Shown: one piece after another, positions 8,149 to 17,463 of the stretch
Layout: every line of letters starts with the position of its first letter
How positions within the stretch are numbered: position 1 is the stretch's first letter
Source: Novosphingobium sp. KA1
GTDB lineage: Bacteria; Pseudomonadota; Alphaproteobacteria; Sphingomonadales; Sphingomonadaceae
DNA: 64,000 bases
Reading direction: 5' to 3'
NCBI RefSeq assembly: GCF_017309955.1
Contig: NZ_CP021249.1
Span: 1-64,000 of the forward strand
Notes under the pieces: generated by a model
What the model was told of the DNA's origin: nothing
What the model saw: the letters and a program-made list of their open reading frames with translations, nothing else
Databases searched by the model: none
Translations under genes and position numbers: made by a program

Positions 8149-8290
8149 GGGCAAATCCGTCACATTAGGGTGGCTTTGCCCTCGTACAGTAACATTGGTG
8201 ACGGAACCACCCTTTTGTGACATGTCGTATATGTCACTTCCGATCGTCACGTTCGGGTGCACCCAAATGGTGCGAGCGGAAAGGCCCCGG
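8149..8290. promoter_or_regulatory. Probable res region of Tn-B
   Basis: This 142-base gap between the tnpA 3' end and the tnpR start repeats GTGAC/GTCAC motifs in both orientations, for example a TGTGACAT...ATGTCAC dyad near 8216-8238. Its place next to tnpR and the dyads fit a resolvase binding region. Confidence 0.35.
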
Positions 8291-11201
8291 TCAGGCAGCA
8301 AGCCGCCCAAAATCGATCCGGCTATTCAGATCGAGGTCGAAGCGGCCATAAGGATTGACGTGGCTGTAAATCAGCGGTGTGAGGCCGCGATAATCATCCG
8401 GCGTCATCCGGCCCGTCCATTTCGGTTCCACCAGCACGCTCTGAAGCATTCGGGTGTTCACATAGACAAGCGACGCTTGCAGCAAATGTAGCGCCAGGAC
8501 CGAGAGCTGCTGCTCATCGATGCGGTTAGTGGCGATCTCGCCGCCCTTGCCGAAGAAAACGAACCCATTGGCACTGTTCCAGTTTTCAACGACATTCAGG
8601 CCTTCATGAATTTCGCGGCGGAAGGACTCCTCGCGCAGATACCGGCACAGGAAGATCGTCTTGACCGCGCGGCCCAGCTCACTCAACGCCTTGTAGGTCG
8701 GGTGCATCACCTCGGAGCGGCTAAACCGGCGCAGGATCGCCTCCGGGTCGGCGGTTTTTGTCTGCATCGCGGCTGCATATTTGACCATCTCGTCATATTG
8801 CTGCTCGATCTCATCCCAGTTGATCGGACTGGAGAGGATCGGCTGCAAGTGGGGAAGCCGCGTTCGCATGCCGACATCGGGAAGAGCCAGCTTCTGGCGA
8901 GCGATCGCTTTCAGGCGGGGTGCAAGCTCAAATCCGAGAAGCCGGCAAAATGCAAAGCCAACCGCGCTTTGGCCATGACTATCAACATATTGTCGCTGGA
9001 TTTCCATGTCGGTGCAATGGCGCAGCACGCCCTCGATCATGGAGGCGACCTCGGAGGAAGAGCAGCGCTTGAGCTGGGAATAGACGCATGTCGCGCGTCG
9101 TTCGACATGCCAGTAGATCATGACGCCCCGTCCACCATAAACGCGCATGCCATTCCGTCATCAGGTTGCGATCCCAGGCTCCGAACTTTGTGGAATCTGA
9201 CGCACAGGCCGTGCCGGCGTCCCCCCAGACTGCAGCATTGCGGATTGCCAGGGTCGCATTCGCAACCCTGGCACACGCCTCCTTGAGCGCCGCGGCATGA
9301 ACGAAGCGGCGATGGACATGCAGCAGCTCTTCATAGCTGACATCGGGGGTGGCGCCGGCGATCCGCTTGAGCCCGGCATTCGTTCCCAGGCCGTAGAGGC
9401 ATAGCAGGAGACGTTGATCCAGCGCGGTTTTCGGCAGTGCAACACGCGAGGCCGATGTTTCGAACGCTTCGAGAAGTCCCGTATCAAGGGCAGCCTCCTT
9501 CAGTACGTCGAGCAGCCCGGTCATCGGCCAGCGTTGGCCGATCTCGGTCTTGATCGAGGCGAGACCCCTGGGTTCGGGCAAGGGTTTGAACGGGGTGAGA
9601 GATATACGGTTCTCGCCGCGCCACAGCAGCCGAACCTTGTCGTTCCGGGGAATATTGGCATTGAGGAGCAACAGTTCCTGAGCAAGCTCTTCCCGGATGG
9701 CGCTTGAAAATGCACGCGCATCCGCCGTCAGGTTCAATCCTGTGTAATATGCTTCTCGCCGCGCATCGAAGTCCTTGGGAAGATCGTCATCGGGATTGCG
9801 GTATCGGTCCGCCCCGACAACCCAGATTTCCTTAGAACGGATGCGATCGCGCAGTTGCGCGAGGACACAAAGCTCATAACTGATCCGGTTTACGCGCCCC
9901 TCTTCATCAATGACGGAACTGCGCCATCTCGCCGGAATGACCTCGTCGACCGGCACTGCGTGCGGCGGCACGTAGCGGCATCCATCATCCACTTTGCTTC
10001 TGATCCAGTCCAGGGCCGCCAGCACCGGACGCCACACGGCGTTGTTCGACCGGAACTCCAGTGCCGAAAGCAGGCTTGGCAGCATACGGCGATAATGATT
10101 GGCCCATGACCTCCGCATCACCTTGTAGATCCGCCGATCCAAGGCGCCCTTTGCCTGGCTTTCCTTGATGATCGCCGCCAGTTTGTCCTTGCCGGCGATT
10201 GGGAAAATGACATCGCAGATGCGCCCGGATGGATCGTCGATCGAAGCGCTGGCAATCTCGACCAGGAGTCGCTCCTTGCCATAGACCCGCTCGATGTCTT
10301 TCGCGATATCGCCCACCACCTTGCGTTTCGAGCGCGATCCGATCTTATGGACCGTCTCGATCAGCAGGTCGACCATCGCATCCGTAAGCTGAGCTTCCCG
10401 CGCCATCAGATAAACGGCATAGAGCCCGAGCTGGCGCGCCGGTACATGCCGGCGCATCTCCGAGGCTTTCTCGCCGGCAACCCGGCGAACGATCTGATCG
10501 ACCCATGCCTTGCCCGTGACCGATAGGAAATCTCGGGGAAGAGCAAGCCGTTGGATAAAGGCGAGTTTGGCGGTCACGCCAAGAATGTTTTCGAGCGTCG
10601 CCTGACCTGCATCCCCCTTCATCGTGTTGAAGCCGGTCGGGCCATCGGGATCGGCGAGCGAGGCTTCCAGCAAGGCGACCGCATCCGGCGCAAGCCGATC
10701 GCGGACTCGGGCCAACAGGGCCTCCAGATAGAGGTGTCGTTGCGAACGGACGAGGCGTTCCAGCTCCTTGCGCGACGGCCCATAGATACGGCGGTCGCGG
10801 CACCACAGGAAAACATGCTCGAGCATGGCATTGATCGGCTGCCCGCCCGCACAAAGATCGTCGGAAATCCACCTCGACAACGCCCTGCGATCCGTCTGCG
10901 TCATACGGCGGAACCCGAGATGCCGCAAAATCTCCGCGCAATGCCGGCGGGCGGTGCGCCCGGAAAAATCATAGTGGTTCACGGATTTGGCATCGAGACC
11001 AAGTTGCTCCGCCAGATACAAGACACCGTCGGAGGGTATCGACGCATGATCCGGCACAAAGAAGCCATGCCCGGCGAAAAATCTAAGCTGAACCGCCAAT
11101 CCCAGTCGTGCCGTCTCCGCTTTGCCGGTCACGAACGCGATGTCCGAAAAACTCAGGCTCCAGGAGCCGATCAGATCCCCACTCGAAACGCCAAGGCTCA
11201 T
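8291..11201 (-). pseudogene. tnpA: Tn3-family transposase of Tn-B, frameshifted
   Basis: Two frames together give about 970 residues, a full-length Tn3-family TnpA. The first runs from the ATG at 11201 to the conserved [16 protein letters not shown]. At 9139-9141 one extra A (an extra T on the coding strand) breaks the frame. The second frame continues with [18 protein letters not shown] and the [13 protein letters not shown] block to the stop at 8291. A single-base insertion in a short homopolymer could be a real mutation or a sequencing error. The protein belongs to a different TnpA lineage from those at 11933-14890 and 62169-64000. Confidence 0.8.
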
Positions 11202-11278
11202 AACGCCGCTCCCTTATCGGAGCGGAACGTCGTTCCTCGCATGGGCGATCGTCAACAACAACCAGCCCGTTCCCGACG

Positions 11279-11323
11279 TGTTCTCCAAGATGACCAAAAT
11301 CGCAGCTTCGGGCCGACTGGGCC
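11279..11323 (-). repeat. Right inverted repeat of Tn-B
   Basis: Reverse complement of the left copy at 5987-6031 with three mismatches. It lies about 80 bases beyond the tnpA start, as expected for a Tn3-family end. The 66 bases between it and Tn-C (11324-11389) match nothing I recognise. Confidence 0.6.
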
Positions 11324-11389
11324 GTATAGGTGAGATCGCCACCGAACTCGACTTCGCCGCCGGCAACCGACCAAGGCGTGATCCATTGA

Positions 11390-11429
11390 GGGGTGACTAC
11401 ACGAAAGTGAGTTTTACGTACGCTAAGGG
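11390..11429 (+). repeat. Left inverted repeat of Tn-C
   Basis: Forty bases beginning GGGGTGACTACACGAAAG. The mate at 14920-14959 (reverse strand) differs at three positions. The conserved inner block TTTTACGTACGCTAAGGG is the transposase-binding half of Tn3-type ends. Confidence 0.85.
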
Positions 11430-11446
11430 CGAGCAAACGGGGAACA

Positions 11447-11794
11447 TCAGGTTTGGTTGTTCGCGGTGGTCTGTTCGAGCGCCTTGTAGAGGGCGGTCTT
11501 TCCAATCTTTAGGCGCGCAGCGGCCTCGCGCACGGTTAGACCTGCCGCGATGTGCGGCTGCGCCTTACTTAGTTTGTCGGGTGTGACGACGGGGCGACGA
11601 CCGCCCTTGCTGCCTCGCTCGCGCGCGGCGCACAGGCCTGCCTGGGTGCGCTCGCGGATCAGGTCGCCTTCGAACTGCGCGCGCGAGCCGAAGATGTTGA
11701 AGACACGTTCGCACCCCGCCCGCTCCAATGCATCGTGCTGGAGCGAAAGCTTCTGGTCGGGGGTAGAGACCCGCGCATAGCCGATCAGCGCCAT
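11447..11794 (-). pseudogene. tnpR: Internally deleted resolvase of Tn-C
   Basis: The frame is open for 115 residues, but intact resolvases of this type have about 190. It begins MALIGYARVSTPDQKLSLQ with the catalytic Ser. It then jumps from CERVF directly to NIFGSRAQFEGDLIRERT, skipping roughly 75 residues that normally carry the active-site arginines and the RLDRLGRS helix. The join is in frame and falls at a short repeated GTCTTC-like sequence, which suggests deletion between short repeats. The C-terminal helix-turn-helix remains, so the product might still bind res. Confidence 0.75.
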
Positions 11795-11932
11795 GAGCTG
11801 CTCGATAGTGTCCGTTTTACCATCATCATGTGATCTTGTCCGAATCGCCATCGAAGGTCCAGAGTTGACGGACACAATCCGGGTGGCCGTTCAACGGACG
11901 TCTTACGGACAGCGACATGGAGGGGTTCGCCC
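11795..11932. promoter_or_regulatory. Probable res site and divergent promoters of Tn-C
   Basis: The gap between divergent tnpR and tnpA repeats TGTCCG (near 11806 and 11828) and its complement CGGACA (near 11868 and 11906). These are arranged in inverted pairs typical of resolvase subsites. Confidence 0.5.
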
Positions 11933-14890
11933 TTGGCCAGAAGACACCTGCTGACCCGCGAGATGCTTGCTGAGCATTTTGATCCCTCGCTTGATGAACG
12001 TGAGATTGCGCGCCACTTCACCTTGACCCGCGACGACCTCGAATTGATCGCATCCCGGCGAGGCGACGCCACCCGTCTCGGCTATGCCATGCTGCTCCTG
12101 TATCTCCGCTGGCCCGGGCGCGTGCTGGAAGCTGGCGAAGCACCACCCATGCCTATTCTGGCGTTCGTGGCCCGTCAGTTGAATGTTTCGCCGGCGGCAT
12201 GGCGCGACTATGCCCGGCGCGACGAGACGCGGCGCACGCACCTTGCCGACCTGTCGCGACGCTTCGGTCATGGCGCTTTTGGCCGTGCGGATTTTCACAC
12301 GTTGGTCGCTTTCGCCATGCCGATCGCGCAGACCGTCACCCAGCCCTCCCGGCTTGCCGGCATCATCATGGACGAAATGCGGCGCCGGCGATTGCTGCTG
12401 CCGCCGGTGACGATCATCGAGGCGATCGTGCGGCGAGCGCGGCAGCAGGCCGGGGATATGATCCATGACGTGCTCGCGGGGGATCTCGGCGAACCCGAAC
12501 GCACACGGCTCGACGCCCTGTTGTCGCGGCGCGACGACAAGAGCGCGACCTGGCTCTCATGGCTGCGCAACCCACCCTTGTCGCCTGCGCCACGCAATAT
12601 CCTGCGCCTGATCGAACGGCTCGACCATGTTCGTACATTGGGAATTGCGGCCTCGCGTGCCGCGACGATCCCGCAGGCGGCGTTCGATCGGATCGCAGAC
12701 GAAGCGGCGCGTATCACGCCGCAGCATCTTGCGGAACTTCCCGACAAGCGCCGCCATGCGATCCTTGCCGCTGCCGGCATCCGACTTGAGGAAAGCCTGA
12801 CCGATGCGGTTCTCACGATGATGGACAAGTTCCTGGGGAGCATGATGCGCCGGGCCGAGAACCGGACCAAAGAAAAGGCCATCGGTACGATCCGTTCGCT
12901 TCAGGCGCAGCTTCGCCTGATCACCGGCTCATGCCGGACCTTACTCGACGCGCGGGCGCGGGGCGTCGATTCTCTTGCTGCCATCGGTTCAATCGACTGG
13001 GAAAGGCTGGGAACGGCGGTCGTGAACGCCGAGCTACTGATCGCGCCGGAAACGATCGACCGCACGGCCGAACTGATCGAGCGACAGCGCTCGCTGCGCT
13101 CCGTGATCGGGCCGTTCCTCAACGCTTTCGAGTTTCGCGGTGCCGGCGCGGTGCAAGGGCTGCTCGATGCTGCCCGCCTCGTGGCCGATATTTATCGCAC
13201 CGGACGCCGCCGCTTCCCCGACAAACCGCCGCTTCGCTTCGTGCCACCGTCATGGCGGCCGTTCGTGCTGCGCGACGGTGAGGTCGTCCGCGCGGCCTAT
13301 GAGCTGTGCGTGCTGACCCAACTGCGTGACCGATTGCGCGGTGGGGACATATGGGTGGCAGAAAGTCGCCAGTATCGCGCCTTCGACAGCTACCTTCTGC
13401 CGCCTGCCACCTTCGAAGCGATGCGCGCGCGAGGACCGCTGCCGCTGGCGATCGAGACCGATTTCGATAAATTCATCGCTGGACGCCGTGCCAGCCTCGA
13501 CACCGCACTCGAGCGAGTGACGATCCTCGCCCGGCAGGGAGAGCTGCCCCAGGTGCGCCTTGACGGCAACGGCCTCGTTATATCCCCGCTCAAGGCGATC
13601 ACACCGCCCGATGCAGAAGATATGCGCCGCGTCGCCTATGATCGACTGCCGCGCGTGAAGATCACCGATCTCCTGCTTGAGGTCGATAGCTGGACCGGCT
13701 TTTCCGAATGCTTCACCCATCGCCGCTCGGGTCGCGTGGCGGATGATCGAAACGCGCTCCTGACAGTGATCCTGGCCGACGGCATCAATCTCGGGCTGAC
13801 TCGCATGGCCGAGACCTGTCAGGGCGCGACCCTGCGCCAGCTCGCCCATCTCCACGACTGGCACATCAGTGAAGCCGCCTATGGCGAGGCCTTGGGACGG
13901 TTGATCGACGTCCACCGCACCGTGCCGCTGTCCGCGCTGTGGGGCGACGGCACCACCTCTTCGAGCGACGGCCAGCTCTTCCATTCGGGCGGGCGCGGCG
14001 CCTCGATCGGCGACATCAATGCCCGTAACGGCAATGAGCCGGGTGTCAGCTTCTACACCCATGTGTCAGACCAATATGATCCGTTCGCGAGCCGCGTGAT
14101 CGCTGCGACCGCCGGTGAGGCTCCCTATGTCCTTGACGGGCTGCTTTACCATGCCACTGGCCTGTCGATCGAGGAGCATTACACCGATACAGGCGGCGCC
14201 TCCGATCATGTGTTCGGCCTCATGCCCTTCTTCGGCTACCGCTTCGCGCCCCGCTTGCGCGACCTGAAGGACCGGCGCCTGCATCTTTTGCCCGGGCAGG
14301 AAGCGGGGCCGCTGCTGGCCGGCATGACCGGAGATGCGGTCGCCATCGGGCATGTCGCCGACCATTGGGACGAACTGCTGCGCCTCACCACCTCGATCCG
14401 CAGCGGCACCACCACCGCTTCGGCTATACTACGCAGACTGTCCGCCTATCCGCGCCAGAACGGACTGGCTCTGGCCCTGCGCGAGGTCGGACGGGTCGAG
14501 CGTTCGATCTTTATGCTCGACTGGCTGCGCGATCTCGACCTGCGCCGTCGCACCCAGGCTGGGCTTAACAAGGGCGAGGCCCGCAACGCGCTTGCCCGCG
14601 CGCTCTTCTTCAACCAGCTCGGCGAATTGCGCGACCGGCGGTTCGAGAACCAGGCCTATCGCGCCTCCGGCCTCAATCTGCTCGTGGCCGCCATCATCCT
14701 GTGGAACACCCGCTATCTCGAACAGGCGGTCGGCACGCTGTCGATCCCAGGAAACATTGCTCGCCATATCGCCCCTCTGGGATGGGAGCATATCTCGCTC
14801 ACCGGCGACTATCGCTGGAATGTTGAAAGCCGCCCCGATCCCGGAAAGCTTCGCCCGCTGCGCACGCCTTCATCGCTCCTGGCCGCATAA
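11933..14890 (+). CDS. tnpA: Tn3-family transposase of Tn-C
   Basis: A complete 985-residue TnpA. The catalytic core includes the Asp in TTSSSDGQLF, a second Asp in the YTHVSDQYDPF region and a Glu in the ALREVGRVERSIFMLDW block, spaced as in Tn3-family DDE transposases. The start is TTG at 11933, preceded by GGAGGGG about eight bases upstream. It ends 29 bases before the right inverted repeat. Nothing indicates inactivation, so the element could still move, with cointegrate resolution left to other recombinases. Confidence 0.88.
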   Translation: MARRHLLTREMLAEHFDPSLDEREIARHFTLTRDDLELIASRRGDATRLGYAMLLLYLRWPGRVLEAGEAPPMPILAFVARQLNVSPAAWRDYARRDETRRTHLADLSRRFGHGAFGRADFHTLVAFAMPIAQTVTQPSRLAGIIMDEMRRRRLLLPPVTIIEAIVRRARQQAGDMIHDVLAGDLGEPERTRLDALLSRRDDKSATWLSWLRNPPLSPAPRNILRLIERLDHVRTLGIAASRAATIPQAAFDRIADEAARITPQHLAELPDKRRHAILAAAGIRLEESLTDAVLTMMDKFLGSMMRRAENRTKEKAIGTIRSLQAQLRLITGSCRTLLDARARGVDSLAAIGSIDWERLGTAVVNAELLIAPETIDRTAELIERQRSLRSVIGPFLNAFEFRGAGAVQGLLDAARLVADIYRTGRRRFPDKPPLRFVPPSWRPFVLRDGEVVRAAYELCVLTQLRDRLRGGDIWVAESRQYRAFDSYLLPPATFEAMRARGPLPLAIETDFDKFIAGRRASLDTALERVTILARQGELPQVRLDGNGLVISPLKAITPPDAEDMRRVAYDRLPRVKITDLLLEVDSWTGFSECFTHRRSGRVADDRNALLTVILADGINLGLTRMAETCQGATLRQLAHLHDWHISEAAYGEALGRLIDVHRTVPLSALWGDGTTSSSDGQLFHSGGRGASIGDINARNGNEPGVSFYTHVSDQYDPFASRVIAATAGEAPYVLDGLLYHATGLSIEEHYTDTGGASDHVFGLMPFFGYRFAPRLRDLKDRRLHLLPGQEAGPLLAGMTGDAVAIGHVADHWDELLRLTTSIRSGTTTASAILRRLSAYPRQNGLALALREVGRVERSIFMLDWLRDLDLRRRTQAGLNKGEARNALARALFFNQLGELRDRRFENQAYRASGLNLLVAAIILWNTRYLEQAVGTLSIPGNIARHIAPLGWEHISLTGDYRWNVESRPDPGKLRPLRTPSSLLAA

Positions 14891-14919
14891 TGCCAGCAGT
14901 AGCGTTCGCTAAAGGTTCT

Positions 14920-14959
14920 CCCTTAGCGTACGTAAAATTCACTTTCGTGTCGTCAGCCC
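14920..14959 (-). repeat. Right inverted repeat of Tn-C
   Basis: The reverse complement begins GGGCTGACGACACGAAAG and matches the left end at 37 of 40 positions. Confidence 0.85.
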
Positions 14960-15304
14960 TCATAGCCGAATGCACGGCCTTGCGGGCGGGGATAGAGAAA
15001 AGTGAACAGATACAAGGTCAGGGCTCTCCGATTATAGTTGATCGCGCAGTGTACGGATCAGGCGGTAGCTTTCAACCGCGCATCCAGCAGGCCATGCAAT
15101 TTGCACGGGACCTTTCCCGGCCGCCATCACCCCCGCCAATTGGCTGAATGCTGAGATGCCGCCTAATCGTCGGTGAAGACATTAAAGTTGTCAGATCGCG
15201 TCCGGAAAGGCGTCGTTACTTGGTCCATCGGTCGTCCCGCAACGCGATGAGCCCGACCGCCGTTGGCAGCCAGGCCCAAGCTATTCTCGAAATGCAGCCC
15301 ATCT
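14960..15304. other. Intergenic stretch without recognisable gene
   Basis: No convincing coding frame, RNA or transposon end was seen in these 345 bases between Tn-C and the andAa stop. It probably holds the 3' flank of the and operon and the scar of an earlier rearrangement. Confidence 0.4.
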
Positions 15305-16546
15305 TCAGGCCGGCAGCAGCGCGACTTCGGTAATCCGGATCTTGTCCGACTGCCACTGGTCGAGGTCAGGTGTCTTGTCCTGTTCCAGCGCCTTGCGGAC
15401 GAGGCGCAGTTCGCGCGGCATGTTGAGCGATACCGCGCCGATCGCCTTGCCGGCGGCGTCGACCGCCAGCCAGCAACATTTGCCGTCGGCCTCGTTGCCG
15501 CGCTTGTGCAGCGTGGCGGCGCGCTCGGGCATGCCGATGATTTGGAAGTTGGCGTCATATTGGTCGGACCAGACCCAGGGGATGTCGGCATGCACCGCTT
15601 CCGCGCCGATCGCCGCCTTGGCCGCCACGATCGCCTGATTCTGCGCATTGGCCCAGGATTCCATCCGCACATGCCCGCCCATGAAGGCGTTGGGATGGCT
15701 GGTGACGTCGCCCGCAGCCGAAATGTGCGGGTCCAGTGTGCGGCCGCATTCGTCGACCAATATCCCATTGTCGACCGCAAGGCCGGCGGCGGCGGCAAGG
15801 TCGGTTTCCGGCACGATGCCGATGCCGATGACGACATGGTCGAAATGCAGCGCTTCGCCGGCGACATCGACCTGCACGCCATCGGCGGTGGCCGTCACCT
15901 TTTCGACCGCGGCGCCGGTGCGGACGTCGGTGCCATGGTCCTTATGCATCAGCGCGAGATAGGCGGAAATCTCTTCGGGCAGCGAACGGCCGCAAAGGCG
16001 CGGCGCGGCTTCCAACACGATGACGTCCAGGCCCATCTGGCGCGCCGTGGCGGCCACCTCCAGCCCGATCCAGCCGCCGCCGATCACGCCGATGCGGCGC
16101 GACGATTTCATGGCCGTGCGCAACCCCTGCGCATCGTCCAGGTCGCGCAGCACATGCACGCGCTTCGGCCCTTCGCCTTTTTGCGTGAAGGGCAGGGTGC
16201 GCACCCGCGATCCGGTGGTCAGGAACAGATGGTCATAGGTGACCGATCGCCCGTCGGCGCAGCGGACGATCCGCGCATCCCGGTCGATCTCCGTCGCGAC
16301 GGTGCCGGTCCACACCTCGATCTGGTGGGTGGCGACGCTGTCGGCGGTCAGCAGAGCGGCGGAAGCGATTTCCGTCTTGCCGCTCAATATGTCCTTGGAC
16401 AGCGGCGGCCGCTCGTAGGGAAGGTGGATTTCTTTCGCGATCAGCAGGATGCGGCCGTCATAACCCTCGGCCCGCAGCGTGCGCGCGATCCATGCCCCCG
16501 CCTGGCCACCGCCCACGATCACGAAACATTGGGTTGATAGGGTCAT
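15305..16546 (-). CDS. andAa: Ferredoxin reductase of anthranilate dioxygenase
   Basis: A 413-residue FAD/NAD-linked reductase that moves electrons from NADH to the Rieske ferredoxin encoded upstream. An N-terminal FAD Rossmann motif (IVGGGQAGAWIARTLR) and a central NAD motif (GVIGGGWIGLEVAATARQ) are visible. The segment DVTSHPNAFMGG fits the class's second FAD contact. The start at 16546 was chosen because the protein then opens a few residues before the Rossmann fold and GGATGGG precedes the ATG; a GTG at 16564 is possible. It is the last gene of the and operon. It might also serve the two car clusters, which lack a reductase. Confidence 0.8.
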   Translation of the reverse strand: MTLSTQCFVIVGGGQAGAWIARTLRAEGYDGRILLIAKEIHLPYERPPLSKDILSGKTEIASAALLTADSVATHQIEVWTGTVATEIDRDARIVRCADGRSVTYDHLFLTTGSRVRTLPFTQKGEGPKRVHVLRDLDDAQGLRTAMKSSRRIGVIGGGWIGLEVAATARQMGLDVIVLEAAPRLCGRSLPEEISAYLALMHKDHGTDVRTGAAVEKVTATADGVQVDVAGEALHFDHVVIGIGIVPETDLAAAAGLAVDNGILVDECGRTLDPHISAAGDVTSHPNAFMGGHVRMESWANAQNQAIVAAKAAIGAEAVHADIPWVWSDQYDANFQIIGMPERAATLHKRGNEADGKCCWLAVDAAGKAIGAVSLNMPRELRLVRKALEQDKTPDLDQWQSDKIRITEVALLPA

Positions 16547-16629
16547 CGCATCCCATCCGATCACTTAGAGCGATTTCGAAGCGATCGGAATCGATCGTTG
16601 GTTAAGAAATCGCGGTAAACAAAAGACTT

Positions 16630-16668
16630 AGAGCAGCGATCTGATGCAATCAGATCGAAAACCGCTCT
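16630..16668. repeat. Extragenic palindrome between andAb and andAa
   Basis: CGATCTGAT pairs with ATCAGATCG around a GCA loop, enclosed by outer AGAGC/GCTCT arms. It lies within the and operon right after the andAb stop. It could stabilise the 3' end of the upstream message or reduce readthrough into andAa. A partly related sequence lies just beside it (16565-16600), which suggests a dispersed repeat. Confidence 0.5.
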
Positions 16669-16975
16669 AAAGTTCCACCTCGATCCGGTCTCCATTCCTG
16701 CGCACAGGGAAAGTGCGCACGGCCTCGGTGATCGGCGCCGACTTGGGTTCGCCGGTGGTGATGCAGACCAGCCCCTGATGTAACGGGCATTCGACGCAGC
16801 CATCCTCGATGAACCCTTCCGACAGCTTGGCCGCGCCATGCGAGCACAGGTCGTAGAGCGCGAAGAACTCGTCCTCGACACGGAACAGGGCCAGCGGCGT
16901 GCCGTTGGCATTGGCGGCAAAGGGTTCGTCCTCCAGCACATCTTCGACGGAGGCGACGTCAATCCAGTTGGTCAT
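16667..16975 (-). CDS. andAb: Rieske-type ferredoxin of anthranilate dioxygenase
   Basis: A 102-residue Rieske ferredoxin that carries electrons from AndAa to the terminal oxygenase. The [2Fe-2S] ligands are the Cys and His of CSHG (about residues 43 and 45) and of CPLHQG (about residues 62 and 65). Length and fold are those of the small soluble Rieske ferredoxins of ring-hydroxylating dioxygenases. It lies 13 bases downstream of andAd in the same operon. Confidence 0.83.
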   Translation of the reverse strand: MTNWIDVASVEDVLEDEPFAANANGTPLALFRVEDEFFALYDLCSHGAAKLSEGFIEDGCVECPLHQGLVCITTGEPKSAPITEAVRTFPVRRNGDRIEVEL

Positions 16976-16988
16976 TTAATCCTTTTCC

Positions 16989-17459
16989 TCAGATCGGCAG
17001 CGCGAGCAGGGTCTGTACACGTGAAGTGTCGTAAACGCACTGCTTCTTCTTGAAGCGCAGCCGGCCGTCTTCGCGCACCACCACATCATTGTAGCGACCC
17101 GTCTGGTAGACGACCGATTCACCCAGCTGACTGGTGTTGATCACCAGATAGCTCGACTGCATTTCGATGCTGCCGTCGGGCTGTTCGGCAAAGGTCAGGC
17201 CCGACACGAAATGCCGGTAGATGACCGCCGCATAGATGTTGGCGTGGCGCAGGGAGACGACGCGATCCCGCAGCATCTTCTTGCTGTCGCAATAGATGAT
17301 CGGCGCGGGCAGGCCCTGGTCGACATTTTCCTTGGGGATGATTTCGTAGAAGCAATCTTCCACGAACATGGTCGGCCAGTCTTCCAGCCGGTCGGTGTCG
17401 AGCGTCGAGATATACTCATCCTGCAACGCCATCAGTTCCGCGCGCAATGCGTGTGACAT
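16989..17459 (-). CDS. andAd: Anthranilate dioxygenase small subunit
   Basis: A 156-residue beta subunit of an aromatic-ring-hydroxylating dioxygenase (SnoaL-like cone fold). It stabilises the alpha3beta3 terminal oxygenase. Family features include the N-terminal DEYISTLDTDRLEDWPTMF stretch and the C-terminal RFKKKQCVYDTSRV segment. It follows the large subunit gene by four bases. It carries no metal ligands. Confidence 0.8.
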   Translation of the reverse strand: MSHALRAELMALQDEYISTLDTDRLEDWPTMFVEDCFYEIIPKENVDQGLPAPIIYCDSKKMLRDRVVSLRHANIYAAVIYRHFVSGLTFAEQPDGSIEMQSSYLVINTSQLGESVVYQTGRYNDVVVREDGRLRFKKKQCVYDTSRVQTLLALPI

Positions 17460-17463
17460 ATGT

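Larger units (their letters stand above)
5987..11323 (-). mobile_element. Tn3-family transposon Tn-B (degenerate)
   Basis: The element is bounded by 45-base inverted repeats at 5987-6031 and 11279-11323, which match at 42 positions. Inside are, on the minus strand, a tnpA with one frameshift (11201 to 8291) and a tnpR split by an IS3-family insertion (8148 to 6050). No identical 5-base target duplication flanks the ends. Both transposition genes are damaged, so it is probably not autonomous. Confidence 0.65.
11390..14959 (+). mobile_element. Tn3-family transposon Tn-C (3570 bp) with both ends
   Basis: Terminal inverted repeats of 40 bases lie at 11390-11429 and 14920-14959 and agree at 37 positions. 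Each starts with GGG and ends TTTTACGTACGCTAAGGG. Between them are a shortened tnpR, a res region and an intact tnpA, and nothing else. The flanking five bases (ATTGA left, TCATA right) do not match, so the present neighbours are not those of the original insertion. Confidence 0.85.

Noticed and set aside
5982..11328. Target-site duplication around Tn-B
   Set aside because: TATAT and GTATA are similar only because both are AT-rich; no exact direct repeat is present at any nearby offset I tried.
11385..14964. Target-site duplication around Tn-C
   Set aside because: The five bases on each side are ATTGA and TCATA, which do not match.
15263..16537. A 424-codon plus-strand frame opposite andAa
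   Set aside because: It is the shadow of the reductase gene, which has both Rossmann motifs on the minus strand.
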